The notes under the pieces were generated by a model, which did not search any database, was not told where the DNA came from, and saw only the letters and a list, made by a program, of their open reading frames with translations. Shown one piece after another: positions 34,626 to 43,004 of a stretch of DNA of 64,000 bases. The DNA is from Agarivorans sp. Toyoura001 (GTDB lineage Bacteria; Pseudomonadota; Gammaproteobacteria; Enterobacterales; Celerinatantimonadaceae), in assembly GCF_005405585.1 (NCBI RefSeq), contig NZ_BJEQ01000002.1, positions 1-64,000 of the forward strand, given 5' to 3'. Both the position numbers and the translations under genes were made by a program. Each line of letters starts with the position of its first letter. Positions within the stretch are counted from its first letter, which is position 1.

Positions 34626-37600
34626 TAGTTCTCACATCTGTTGTCGCGATTTGATATTGCGCTATTTCCTTGTAACTGTTGATTAAGTTGTTCGGCACGC
34701 GCTTCCGGTGAGCCACTTAAGCCCCCCAATAAATGATACAAACACGGTACCACAAACAGCGTCACAAAAGTGGCTAGTAACATGCCACTAAATATTACAA
34801 TACCAATCGCAAAGCGGGTTTCCGAACCGGCGCCAGTAGCAAGCAACATAGGCACTGCACCTAGCAAGGTGGTCATGGCCGTCATAATAATCGGCCGTAA
34901 GCGATTGGTAGACGCTTTAATAATGGCCTCTTTCACTGCCAAGCCTTGGTCGCGTAATTGATTGGCAAACTCTACAATTAGAATACCGTTTTTGGTTGCC
35001 ATACCTATAAGCATTAATAAACCTAACTGGCTGTATATATTAAAAGTTTCACCAGTAATAAGGATGCCGAGCAATCCTCCTAGCAACCCCAGCGGTACGG
35101 TTAGCATGACAATGGCGGGGCTAATAAAGCTTTCAAACTGCGCTGTTAACACCAAATAACAAACCAATAAAGCCATGGCAAACAACAACCAGATTTCTCG
35201 CTGGTTATCGTAAAACTCTTTTGATTCTCCAGCGTAATCTACGGTATAGCCGCTGGGCAAAATTTCGCTAGAAGCCTGGTTCAAAAAGCTCAGTGCTTCG
35301 CCCAAGCTCACATCGTCACTTAAGTTAGCTTTAAGGTTTATCGACTTTTTCCGTTGGTAATGAAACAAGCCTCGAGCCGATGCCACATCATTCGCTTCCA
35401 CCAAGGTGTCTAAAGACACTAAGGCGCCACTGGCACTGCGCAGATACACCTTGCTCAAATCACTGGGCGATTGGAACTGACTTTCATCGGCTTTTAAGTA
35501 AACGTCATACTCTTCACCAAACTCTTCGAATCGGGTCTGAGCTCGTCCTCCAAGCAGTACTTCTAAGGTGCTGGCAATATCGTCGATACTAATACCCAGC
35601 TCGCGGGCAGCTAAGCGATTTACCTGTAGCAGTATCTCCGGCGTAGTGGGATTGTAATCAAGCTGAACCCCGTGCATTAAGCCGCTATCATTGGCTTCTT
35701 TCTCTAGCATTTGAGCGTATTGATAAAGACTTTCATAATCATCGCCCTGCAATACAAATTGCACTGGTTCACCCATTCCACCGCCAAAGCCGGGTTGATA
35801 GGGGTAGACTTTTACGTCACTGACATCATGAGCAGCATCGCGGATCATCTCTACTACTTCAGCGGCATTTTGAGTTCGCTGGTTCCAATCTTTTAAACGA
35901 ACAATGAAAAAGCCCTGGTGGTCGGCCCAACTGCCAAAAGCAGGGGCAGAATAATTAAGGGTGTCGATAGGGCCGTCTTGATCCATCATTGGCAATAAGC
36001 GCTGCTCAATTTGCGCCATGCTTTCTACCATGCGGTCGTAACTGGTCGCCTCCACGCCACCAACATAGACGTTAACAACCCCACGGTCTTCTTTAGGTGC
36101 AAAGGCCGGATTTTGCTGCTGATAAGCCCACACAAGCAAGGCCATACACGCCACAACAACCAGCACAGCGCTCACTTTAAAATGCACCACCTTTTCCAAC
36201 AAAGCCGCATATCTGTTCTGCAGCGCAGTCATTGCTCGGCCTACCGAGCGATTGAGCCAGGTCACCTTAGTGGGATCTTTCTCAAATAGCTTACCCGCCA
36301 TTACGGGTGCAAGAGTCAGCGCCACTAAAGAAGAGAAAATCACCGCAGCCGACAGCAATACCGCAAATTCGCTAAACAAGTCGCCAATTTTTCCCTGCAT
36401 AAATACCAGCGGCAAAAACACCATGACCAATACAACGGTGGTAGCAATAACAGCAAAGTTTAGCTCTTTAGCACCACGAAACGCCGCAACCAAAGGCGGT
36501 GCGCCCGCGGCTCTATGGCGAATGATATTCTCCACCACCACAATCGCATCATCTACCACCAAACCAATGGCTAAAATGAGGGCCATCAGAGTCACTAAAT
36601 TGATGCTGTAACCCAGCATATAAGCCACCGAGAAAGCAGCCACTAAAGATACTGGTACGGTTACCGCAGGAATAATGGTGGCGCTTAGTCGTCCCAAAAA
36701 TAAATACAACACTGCCACCACTAACAAGGCACAAATCGCTAGGGTGGAATACACCTCGTTAATCGCCTGGCGGATAAAAATAGTGCTATCGTAATCAACA
36801 CTTAACTCAGCGCCTTCATGCAAAAAACGCTGCAGAGAAGCCAGTTCTTTGTTAACCGTATCAGCTACTTCCAAAGGATTAGCTTTAGACATAGCAACAA
36901 TGCCCAAGCCCATGCTGTCTACGCCGTTGCTTTTAAAGGTAGTGGTGTCTTTTTTAGCACCAATGTAGATGTGGGCAATGTCATCTAGGGTAACGCTGTC
37001 GCCATTTAGGTTAGCAATTTGTAGCTCAGCAAAATCGTCGGCTTGCTGATACATGCGCTCCATGCGCACCACGATATTTAGGCTGTCATTTCGAACATAA
37101 CCGGCCGGCAACTGCAGGTTTTCTCGATTAAGCGCATCAATAACGTCGTTGGTGGTAAGCCCGCGCCCTGCCATGGCTATTGGGTCCAATTCCACATACA
37201 TTACTCGCTCAACCAAACCAGAGGTATTTACCGCACTCACCCCGGGCAGCAAACTTAAACGCTCAATCAGTATCCGTTCGGCAAAGTCACTTAACTCAAC
37301 GCGGTCTTGCAAAGTAGCAGTAAGGTTTAGCCACATAAATGGCGCTTCTTCACTGTCGTTTTTACGCACCACCGGTTCATCTACATCATCAGGCAGGCGA
37401 TTACGCGCACGGCTTACCGCATCTCGCACATCGCTCACCGCCGCCAGCATGTCAGAGCCTTGCTTGAAGGTGATAGTAATGCCAGACCAGCCATCCCAAG
37501 ACGATGACCAGATGTAATCAATACCATCAATGCCGCTAAGTTCATCTTCTATCGGGTTGGTGATTTGTGATTCGACGATGGAGGAAGCACTGCCGCGATA

Positions 37601-37750
37601 TGGCGTACCAATAGAGACTACTGGGCTTTCAATATCAGGCATTTCGCGCACCGGCAGTTGGCTGTAACCAACAACCCCAAATAGCATCAACAATATGCTT
37701 AGTACTATCGCCGCTACCGGGCGATACATCGACAGGTCTGAAATTTTCAT
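34625..37750 (-). CDS. RND-family efflux transporter, inner-membrane subunit
   Basis: A 1041-aa HAE1-type RND pump with the usual 12 TM helices and two large periplasmic loops. The proton-relay aspartate pair appears in LVVDDAIVVVENI (TM4 region). The N-terminus (SMYRPVAAIVLSI) and RDAVSRARNRLPDD segment are typical. It exports drugs, detergents or metabolites with a periplasmic adaptor (next gene upstream) and an outer-membrane channel such as TolC, not encoded here. Its start overlaps the adaptor stop as TAATG. Confidence 0.93.
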   Translation of the reverse strand: MKISDLSMYRPVAAIVLSILLMLFGVVGYSQLPVREMPDIESPVVSIGTPYRGSASSIVESQITNPIEDELSGIDGIDYIWSSSWDGWSGITITFKQGSDMLAAVSDVRDAVSRARNRLPDDVDEPVVRKNDSEEAPFMWLNLTATLQDRVELSDFAERILIERLSLLPGVSAVNTSGLVERVMYVELDPIAMAGRGLTTNDVIDALNRENLQLPAGYVRNDSLNIVVRMERMYQQADDFAELQIANLNGDSVTLDDIAHIYIGAKKDTTTFKSNGVDSMGLGIVAMSKANPLEVADTVNKELASLQRFLHEGAELSVDYDSTIFIRQAINEVYSTLAICALLVVAVLYLFLGRLSATIIPAVTVPVSLVAAFSVAYMLGYSINLVTLMALILAIGLVVDDAIVVVENIIRHRAAGAPPLVAAFRGAKELNFAVIATTVVLVMVFLPLVFMQGKIGDLFSEFAVLLSAAVIFSSLVALTLAPVMAGKLFEKDPTKVTWLNRSVGRAMTALQNRYAALLEKVVHFKVSAVLVVVACMALLVWAYQQQNPAFAPKEDRGVVNVYVGGVEATSYDRMVESMAQIEQRLLPMMDQDGPIDTLNYSAPAFGSWADHQGFFIVRLKDWNQRTQNAAEVVEMIRDAAHDVSDVKVYPYQPGFGGGMGEPVQFVLQGDDYESLYQYAQMLEKEANDSGLMHGVQLDYNPTTPEILLQVNRLAARELGISIDDIASTLEVLLGGRAQTRFEEFGEEYDVYLKADESQFQSPSDLSKVYLRSASGALVSLDTLVEANDVASARGLFHYQRKKSINLKANLSDDVSLGEALSFLNQASSEILPSGYTVDYAGESKEFYDNQREIWLLFAMALLVCYLVLTAQFESFISPAIVMLTVPLGLLGGLLGILITGETFNIYSQLGLLMLIGMATKNGILIVEFANQLRDQGLAVKEAIIKASTNRLRPIIMTAMTTLLGAVPMLLATGAGSETRFAIGIVIFSGMLLATFVTLFVVPCLYHLLGGLSGSPEARAEQLNQQLQGNSAISNRDNRCEN

Positions 37751-38781
37751 TAGTTTAGTACGTCAACCTCAATCCCATCGTGAAGCTTCACTAATCCGCG
37801 ATACACCACTTTATCGCCAGCTTCCAAACCATTTAGTACTTCCACTACATTATCGCCACGCACGCCCAGCTCTAGTTCAACTTTGTCCACCTGCTGCTGG
37901 TTAATTCGGTAAGCAAAACGGCGGTCACCATCGTAGGCCACCGCTTGCAGAGGCAGCAGTAAACGCTCTGGCGCGCTTAGAGCTAACTCGCCAGTAACCA
38001 GAGCACCCGGTGCCAAACCCGCTTGTTGATTATCAATAGACAACTGAATGTAAACATTGAGGCTTTCGCCACGCACTCGGCTATCAATACTACTCACCGT
38101 GGCATCAAACACTTGATGTTGAAGCCCAGCTTGATGCACTTGCGCTTGTTGGCCAACGGCAACTCGCCCTAAATAGCGGGCTGCCACCGGTACATTGAGG
38201 CGTAAAGTATCAGCATTATCTAACGTCGTAAGGGTGGTATCGGTATTCACCAATTGGCCGGGACTTAAATCAACTAACCCCAGTTTGCCGCTAAAAGGCG
38301 CTCGAATAGCTCTATCTTGCAAAGCTGCCGTGGCAATCGCTAATTCAGCTTGCTGCATCGCTACTTGTGACTCATAACGATCCACTTCAGCCTGAGTAGT
38401 GGCACCTTTGGGTAACAGTTGTAGTAAGTTTTTATGTTGGCGAAGAATGTCGTCTAAACGGGCTTGTTCTCGCTGTAACACCGCCTGTTGATGGCGGTTA
38501 TCAAGCTGCACCAATAACTGGCCTTTGCTAACTGCTTGGCTAGATTTAACTGCCACAGTGGCAATACGGCCATCAACCTCAGGGTTAATATTCACCGAGC
38601 TGGCGGAGAATACGTTGCCTAACAAATGCACTTGTTCGCGCAGCTGGCCTTTCTCTATAGTCACCACTTCTACGGTAACGGGTTTATTCGGAATGGCTGC
38701 CGAATCAGCAGCGTCGTTACTGTAAAACATCCATGTAGCAACAGTAATCAACGCCGCCATAATTAAAATGATGCGTCGCAT
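37750..38781 (-). CDS. RND efflux periplasmic adaptor (membrane fusion) protein
   Basis: A 343-aa adaptor with an N-terminal membrane anchor (about 4-18). Then follow a lipoyl half-motif (GRIATVAVKSSQAVSKGQLLVQLD), a coiled-coil hairpin (about 95-150), the second lipoyl half (IRAPFSGKLGLVDLSPGQLV) and beta-barrel domains. It bridges the RND pump to an outer-membrane channel. It is the first gene of the operon adaptor-pump-98 aa protein, joined by one-base stop/start overlaps. Confidence 0.9.
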   Translation of the reverse strand: MRRIILIMAALITVATWMFYSNDAADSAAIPNKPVTVEVVTIEKGQLREQVHLLGNVFSASSVNINPEVDGRIATVAVKSSQAVSKGQLLVQLDNRHQQAVLQREQARLDDILRQHKNLLQLLPKGATTQAEVDRYESQVAMQQAELAIATAALQDRAIRAPFSGKLGLVDLSPGQLVNTDTTLTTLDNADTLRLNVPVAARYLGRVAVGQQAQVHQAGLQHQVFDATVSSIDSRVRGESLNVYIQLSIDNQQAGLAPGALVTGELALSAPERLLLPLQAVAYDGDRRFAYRINQQQVDKVELELGVRGDNVVEVLNGLEAGDKVVYRGLVKLHDGIEVDVLN

Positions 38782-39122
38782 TATTGCTTACCTTTACAAA
38801 CTGAACACCGACTCTATCGCAAGCCAAGCTAAATGGTCTATCTTTAGTTTGTGACAGAAGTGATAAATGCGAATTTGGCAGGATTAGTTCCTAAAAAAAC
38901 ATGATTGGCGAGATTAACAGCCTATAAATAGCCCTTTGATACTAACAAGCTCTGCTGAATGATTTTATTTCCTTAGGCTTTTCTCCAAGCAACAAACCTC
39001 ACCTAAGCCCCATGGCCTACTGCGTTTACACACCTTGGTTTACTCTGATTAGAACTATCTCTACACTAAATAGCGAAATATTTTCAGCATTCACTGCAAC
39101 TATTTCGCCACTTATCACCCTA
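38782..39122. other. Divergent promoter region between efflux operon and gltS
   Basis: About 340 bases with no supportable gene. They should contain the efflux-operon promoter (minus) and the gltS promoter (plus). No clear operator was recognised except the paired palindromes next to gltS, listed separately. Confidence 0.5.
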
Positions 39123-39158
39123 AGTAGGATGGATCCTACTCAGCAAGCCCAGCTTGCT
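39123..39158 (+). promoter_or_regulatory. Tandem palindromes in the gltS upstream region
   Basis: AGTAGGAT-gg-ATCCTACT (39123-39140) is followed one base later by AGCAAGC-cca-GCTTGCT (39142-39158). Both are perfect and end 28 bp before the gltS start codon. They may be operators, or hairpins in the 5' leader. Confidence 0.45.
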
Positions 39159-39186
39159 TAATAACATTTAGCTAATAGGAAATTGT

Positions 39187-40416
39187 ATGGGCATTGAGTT
39201 CAATGACGGAGTTTTAGTATTTGACTCCTTTTTTACCGCCACCATCGGCATATTGGTGTTGTTTATTGGCCGACGAATTAACAGAGCGGTTAATTTTTTA
39301 AGAGAGTTCAGTATTCCTGAACCCGTTACCGGAGGCATTTTGTTCTCGGTAATCATTGGTCTTATTTACGCCCTCACCTCAGTAGAGATTGAGTTCACCT
39401 TAATCGCTCGCGATATTTTACTGGTCTACTTCTTCACCACCATTGGTATCAACTCCAGTTTAAAAGATTTGCTAAAAGGTGGGATGCCCTTAGTGATTTT
39501 ACTCGGCATTACCATTGGTTACATGATTCTTCAAAATCTCACCGGTATCACTGTGGCGAAAATTTTCGGTCTAGACTCTGCCGTGGGCCTCTTAGGCGGA
39601 AGTGTATCGTTAATTGGTGGGCACGGTACGGCCATTGCGTGGGCACCACGAATTGCCGAAGATTTTGGCGTAACAAACGCCATGGAAATTGGTATTGCCA
39701 GTGCAACCTTCGGGCTAATACTTGCCAGTTTAATGGGTGGCCCAATTGCTCAATTCTTAGTGAACCGACATAACCTAAGCCCTAAAAAAGATGAGCCGCT
39801 AGACGTTGGTGTAGCAGAAGAGAACAAAGATAAAGGGATCACTGGTTTTGACTTTTTAGATGCCATTTTAGCGATTCACATCTGTGTCATTTTAGGCTTC
39901 ATACTGAATGAAATCATTGCCAACGTGGGCTTACAGCTACCGCTATTTGTAACCTGTTTATTTGCCGGTATTGTAATGACCAACTTGGTACCGTCTTCGC
40001 TACCGCGTATAACGGGTACCCAATGGCCAACCCGCAAACCCGCCATTGCATTAATTGCCGATATTTCCCTAGGTACTTTTTTAGCGATGTCGCTAATGAG
40101 CATGCAATTGTGGACGCTAATTGATTTAGCGGGTCCTATTTTTGCCATCCTAAGCGCCCAGTTTGTGATTGCCATTCTAGTGAACATTTTCATCGTATTC
40201 CCAGCAATGGGCAAAAGCTACGACGCCGCAGTAATTTGTTCAGGCTTTGGTGGTATATCGCTAGGCTCTACACCTACTGCAATGGCAAATATGTCAGCGG
40301 TATCGCAGCGCTATGGTAACTCACACCTCGCCTTTATTATTGTGCCTTTGGTCTGTGCCTTCTTCATTGATTTGGTGAATGCCTTATTGATTCCATTCTT
40401 CTTAGCTAACTTCTAG
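39187..40416 (+). CDS. gltS: Sodium/glutamate symporter
   Basis: A 409-aa inner-membrane symporter that aligns with E. coli GltS (401 aa) end to end. Shared segments include FSIPEPVTGGIL, FFTTIGINSSLKDLL, SLIGGHGTAIAW, the second pore loop GGISLGSTPTAMANM and the C-terminal FFIDLVNALLI. It imports glutamate with Na+. The ATG is preceded by AGGA at 7 nt. Monocistronic, with a 12-bp hairpin after the stop. Confidence 0.95.
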   Translation: MGIEFNDGVLVFDSFFTATIGILVLFIGRRINRAVNFLREFSIPEPVTGGILFSVIIGLIYALTSVEIEFTLIARDILLVYFFTTIGINSSLKDLLKGGMPLVILLGITIGYMILQNLTGITVAKIFGLDSAVGLLGGSVSLIGGHGTAIAWAPRIAEDFGVTNAMEIGIASATFGLILASLMGGPIAQFLVNRHNLSPKKDEPLDVGVAEENKDKGITGFDFLDAILAIHICVILGFILNEIIANVGLQLPLFVTCLFAGIVMTNLVPSSLPRITGTQWPTRKPAIALIADISLGTFLAMSLMSMQLWTLIDLAGPIFAILSAQFVIAILVNIFIVFPAMGKSYDAAVICSGFGGISLGSTPTAMANMSAVSQRYGNSHLAFIIVPLVCAFFIDLVNALLIPFFLANF

Positions 40417-40424
40417 CATTACTC

Positions 40425-40453
40425 AGAGGGGATGCATTTACTGCATTCCCTCT
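40425..40453 (+). terminator. Hairpin after gltS
   Basis: AGAGGGGATGCA pairs with TGCATTCCCTCT (one G-U pair) around TTTAC, eight bases past the stop. There is no U-tract, so it may stabilise the 3' end instead of terminating alone. Confidence 0.45.
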
Positions 40454-40598
40454 AAATAGTAAGCCTCTGTTTTATCTCGTCATTTACAGCAAAAAAAACA
40501 AACTGACATAAATACTTATAAAAAAAAGACTGTTACATCTGCTATACCTTAACTATTCAAATGACTAAAAAACACTCAACATTTAGGAGGCGCTTGCA

Positions 40599-40907
40599 AT
40601 GACTATGATCAGCGCTAAACAGTTTTCAGAATGGTTATGCGACCGTTTCGCCGAAGACAAAAAAGGGGTTTGTTTGTCGCGAGAAGACATTAACCACCTT
40701 ACTGGCCGCCAAAGCTTTTCACTGGGTTTTGTGCACGATATTCACTATGAACTCATGCCTCGTGGTATGGCGTTTGTTACCGACACTAGCCGTGAAACCT
40801 TTTATTTGGTTCCCATTCAGAAACGCAATTGGCGTGATCACCTAGAAAAACAATACGAGCGAGAGCTATTTTGCAATGTACTACCCTTGGATAAATCGGG
40901 TACCTAA
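40599..40907 (+). CDS. Conserved hypothetical small protein
   Basis: A 102-aa soluble protein with a good ribosome-binding site (AGGAGG, 9 nt before ATG). It is basic/aromatic, with MISAKQFSEWLCDRF at the N-terminus and a central beta-rich part (MAFVTDTSRETFYLVP). No domain recognised, no signal peptide or TM helix. The gene stands alone, with 112 bp to the next gene. Confidence 0.65.
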   Translation: MTMISAKQFSEWLCDRFAEDKKGVCLSREDINHLTGRQSFSLGFVHDIHYELMPRGMAFVTDTSRETFYLVPIQKRNWRDHLEKQYERELFCNVLPLDKSGT

Positions 40908-41019
40908 GGCTTTACTTAGTTGTAACCATATACCCCACTAAGCTTGCACCTTTAACAAGGTCGATCCAAATGCCTGCTTACTACGTTTAATAAAGTAGTA
41001 AATCGTTAAGGACGGTATT

Positions 41020-41451
41020 TTGGACAAACTACAGCGCACAATCACTTTTTTAGGATTCGCAGGGTTAAGTGTTTTCATCGCTTTATGTTTGGCCACACTA
41101 ATGCAAATAAAGTTGTTCACACACAGCCCTCAGCAATTGTTTGTTGGATATAGCGCAGTCATCTCAAGCTTTCTTTGTGGAAGCTTGTGGGCGCAAGCAT
41201 TAAACGGCGAAAGCCATAGCAGTAAGCAACTAATTATTAGCAACTTACTGAGTGTACTCAGCTTTGTATGTTTAATGCTAAATTCCACCAGCAGTGCACT
41301 CACTTTACTGGCTGGTGCTTATATAGTTGTTTATTACCGTGAATGGCATAGCCAACCACCTAGCCGCTTTAGTCCGTCTTACCAACGTTTACGATTAATT
41401 TTAACCTGCGTAGTGGTGAGCACTCACCTACTAATACTTGCCTACCAATAA
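41020..41451 (+). CDS. DUF3429-like membrane protein
   Basis: A 143-aa protein with four predicted TM helices, resembling the DUF3429 family (N-terminal FLGFAGLSVFIA and a W/Y-rich third helix ending in YYREWHS). A TTG start at 41020 is used: AAGGA lies about 7 nt upstream and no ATG fits. It precedes a DCC-family gene by 12 bp and is likely cotranscribed. Function unknown. Confidence 0.65.
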   Translation: MDKLQRTITFLGFAGLSVFIALCLATLMQIKLFTHSPQQLFVGYSAVISSFLCGSLWAQALNGESHSSKQLIISNLLSVLSFVCLMLNSTSSALTLLAGAYIVVYYREWHSQPPSRFSPSYQRLRLILTCVVVSTHLLILAYQ

Positions 41452-41463
41452 ACCGGAGTACTT

Positions 41464-41865
41464 ATGCAATTACGAATTTTTTATGATGGCCAATGCCCTT
41501 TATGTGCAGAAGAAATGCGTCAACTTAAGTTTTTTGATCACCGAGAGCTAATTGAATTACAAGACATCAACCAAGCTGAGTTTACCGACAAATTTCCACA
41601 CATAAACCGAACAGAAGCCAGCGATATACTACATGCAGAAACCGAAACTGGGACATTGTTACTAGGCTTAGATGTTACCGCTCAAGCTTGGGGGCTGGTG
41701 AATCAAAAGCCATGGATACAACTGCTACGCACCCCGCTATTACGTGGAGTATCTGACAAAGCCTATTTGGTGTTTGCTAAAAATCGCTTCAAAATATCAC
41801 GTTTGTTAACTGGCAAAGCCCGTTGCGATGAACAAAGTTGTGGCGTAGGTAAGCAGTTTGACTAA
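41464..41865 (+). CDS. DCC-family thiol-disulfide oxidoreductase-like protein (DUF393)
   Basis: A 133-aa thioredoxin-like protein with the family signature FYDGQCPLC near the N-terminus (redox cysteines C11 and C14). A late conserved block (LLTGKARCDEQSC) adds two more cysteines. The family is widespread but its substrate is unproven. It is the middle gene of a small plus-strand cluster (DUF3429, DCC, DUF3081). The ATG follows CCGGAG. Confidence 0.88.
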   Translation: MQLRIFYDGQCPLCAEEMRQLKFFDHRELIELQDINQAEFTDKFPHINRTEASDILHAETETGTLLLGLDVTAQAWGLVNQKPWIQLLRTPLLRGVSDKAYLVFAKNRFKISRLLTGKARCDEQSCGVGKQFD

Positions 41866-41893
41866 ACCATGCTAAACATTTTAGGAGAAATTG

Positions 41894-42148
41894 ATGCAAC
41901 GCGTTGTTGATGTAAACCTAGCGCTTCGAGTATATGAAAAAATTACCCGCTTAGGCATAAAGCAGGGTGAAGGCTACCTGTATCAAGGTTTACAGGCTAG
42001 CTCCGATTGGGATGGTTACACCATTGTGCTCAGTAACCAACAATTGGATCTTAGTGTATTTTTTCACAATAAATACCAGTTTTCGGTGCATGACGATAAA
42101 GCGATAGATAGCTTTATAAAACAACTCAAACACCTCGACCAAGGCTAA
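41894..42148 (+). CDS. DUF3081 family protein
   Basis: An 84-aa protein. The ATG at 41894 is preceded by AGGAG at 6 nt; a TTG directly before it is in frame but less likely. Conserved features are LRVYEKITRLG, SDWDGYTIVL and a hydrophobic SVFFHNKYQF strand, which match DUF3081. Soluble, function unknown. Last of the three-gene cluster, starting 28 bp after the DCC gene. Confidence 0.75.
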   Translation: MQRVVDVNLALRVYEKITRLGIKQGEGYLYQGLQASSDWDGYTIVLSNQQLDLSVFFHNKYQFSVHDDKAIDSFIKQLKHLDQG

Positions 42149-42279
42149 TTACTTGGCCACGGTATACGCTTCTCCATTGCCACATGAGATCTTGATCTCA
42201 AGTTCTAGTCTTCGGCTAACTGGTCAGAGCTGCAACTGTTATGGTAACAAACTGTTAACACTTAGCAGGATGCCAAGTT

Positions 42280-42771
42280 ATGCCAAAACCCGTGCAGCAA
42301 TGGTTTAATGAATATGCCGTGAGCCATAAAAACCCTACCAACAAAGCCATTCACTGGTTTATGGTGCCTGCCATCTATTTCAGTATTGTTGGCCTTTTAT
42401 GGTCTCTGCCTTTATCAGCATTTGTCAGTGATCAACAACTTTCCCCTTGGATAAATGTCGCCAGCCTTTTAGCTCTGCCTATTCATTGGTTTTACTTACG
42501 CTTATCCAAAGCACTCGCGTTGGCGATGGCTTTATTCACCCTGTCGTGTTTTCTATTATGCGATTTGATCAGTACATTGAGCCCAATTCCTCTTTGGCAA
42601 TGCAGTATCTGGATATTTGTAGTGGCCTGGATTGGTCAGTTTATTGGCCATAAAATTGAAGGGAAAAAGCCCTCATTTTTTGAAGACATTCAATACTTAC
42701 TGATTGGCCCTTTATGGTTAATGGGCTTTGTCTTTGACTACTTAAACATTGAATATAAAGCAAAAAAATAA
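42280..42771 (+). CDS. Mpo1-like (DUF962) membrane protein, 2-hydroxy fatty acid dioxygenase family
   Basis: A 163-aa protein with four hydrophobic helices and the family's conserved histidines: YAVSHKNPTNKAIHW near the N-terminus and GQFIGHKIEGKKPSFFED later. Yeast Mpo1 uses Fe2+ to alpha-oxidise 2-hydroxy fatty acids; the bacterial role is assumed similar. A decayed second copy lies at about 45020-45447 on the same strand, beyond the alginate lyase. Confidence 0.85.
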   Translation: MPKPVQQWFNEYAVSHKNPTNKAIHWFMVPAIYFSIVGLLWSLPLSAFVSDQQLSPWINVASLLALPIHWFYLRLSKALALAMALFTLSCFLLCDLISTLSPIPLWQCSIWIFVVAWIGQFIGHKIEGKKPSFFEDIQYLLIGPLWLMGFVFDYLNIEYKAKK

Positions 42772-42779
42772 GCGGTAAC

Positions 42780-42885
42780 TGCAGCTTAGTCTACCTAGTC
42801 GTTAATACTTATTGCTCCACCGAGTTCTGAGCGGTTTGCTGGAATAGCTTGTTCCTTGGTTGCAGCTGAATGAGAAAGAGGAGGA
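42780..42885 (-). pseudogene. Remnant of a YjfB-like gene (decayed copy)
   Basis: These bases match, with many substitutions, the 3' half of the intact YjfB-like gene at 45471-45650. Shared pieces in the same order include GCTTAGTCTAC, TTAAT..TTATTG, CGG.T.GCTGG and CAGCTG. No open frame of the family remains. It is one half of a reciprocal pair of losses after duplication. Confidence 0.45.
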
Positions 42886-42953
42886 AAGAGCAAGCCCACT
42901 TAACGAAGAAGAGTGATTAAGAAAGCCGCTAAATTTAAATCCTAATAAAGAAA

Positions 42954-42974
42954 AACCCCGCTCTGAGCGGGGTT
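42954..42974. terminator. Bidirectional terminator before the alginate lyase 3' end
   Basis: AACCCCGC-tctga-GCGGGGTT, with A-rich bases on the left and CTTTTTT on the right, can stop transcription from both sides. The main user is probably the minus-strand alginate lyase, whose stop is 31 bp away. Confidence 0.85.
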
Positions 42975-43004
42975 CTTTTTTACAAACAGAGTGATAACTA
43001 AAGC

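Noticed and set aside
34770-37517. Several plus-strand frames of 60-122 codons opposite the RND pump
   Set aside because: Antisense shadows of a well-supported 1041-aa gene, with no start signals.
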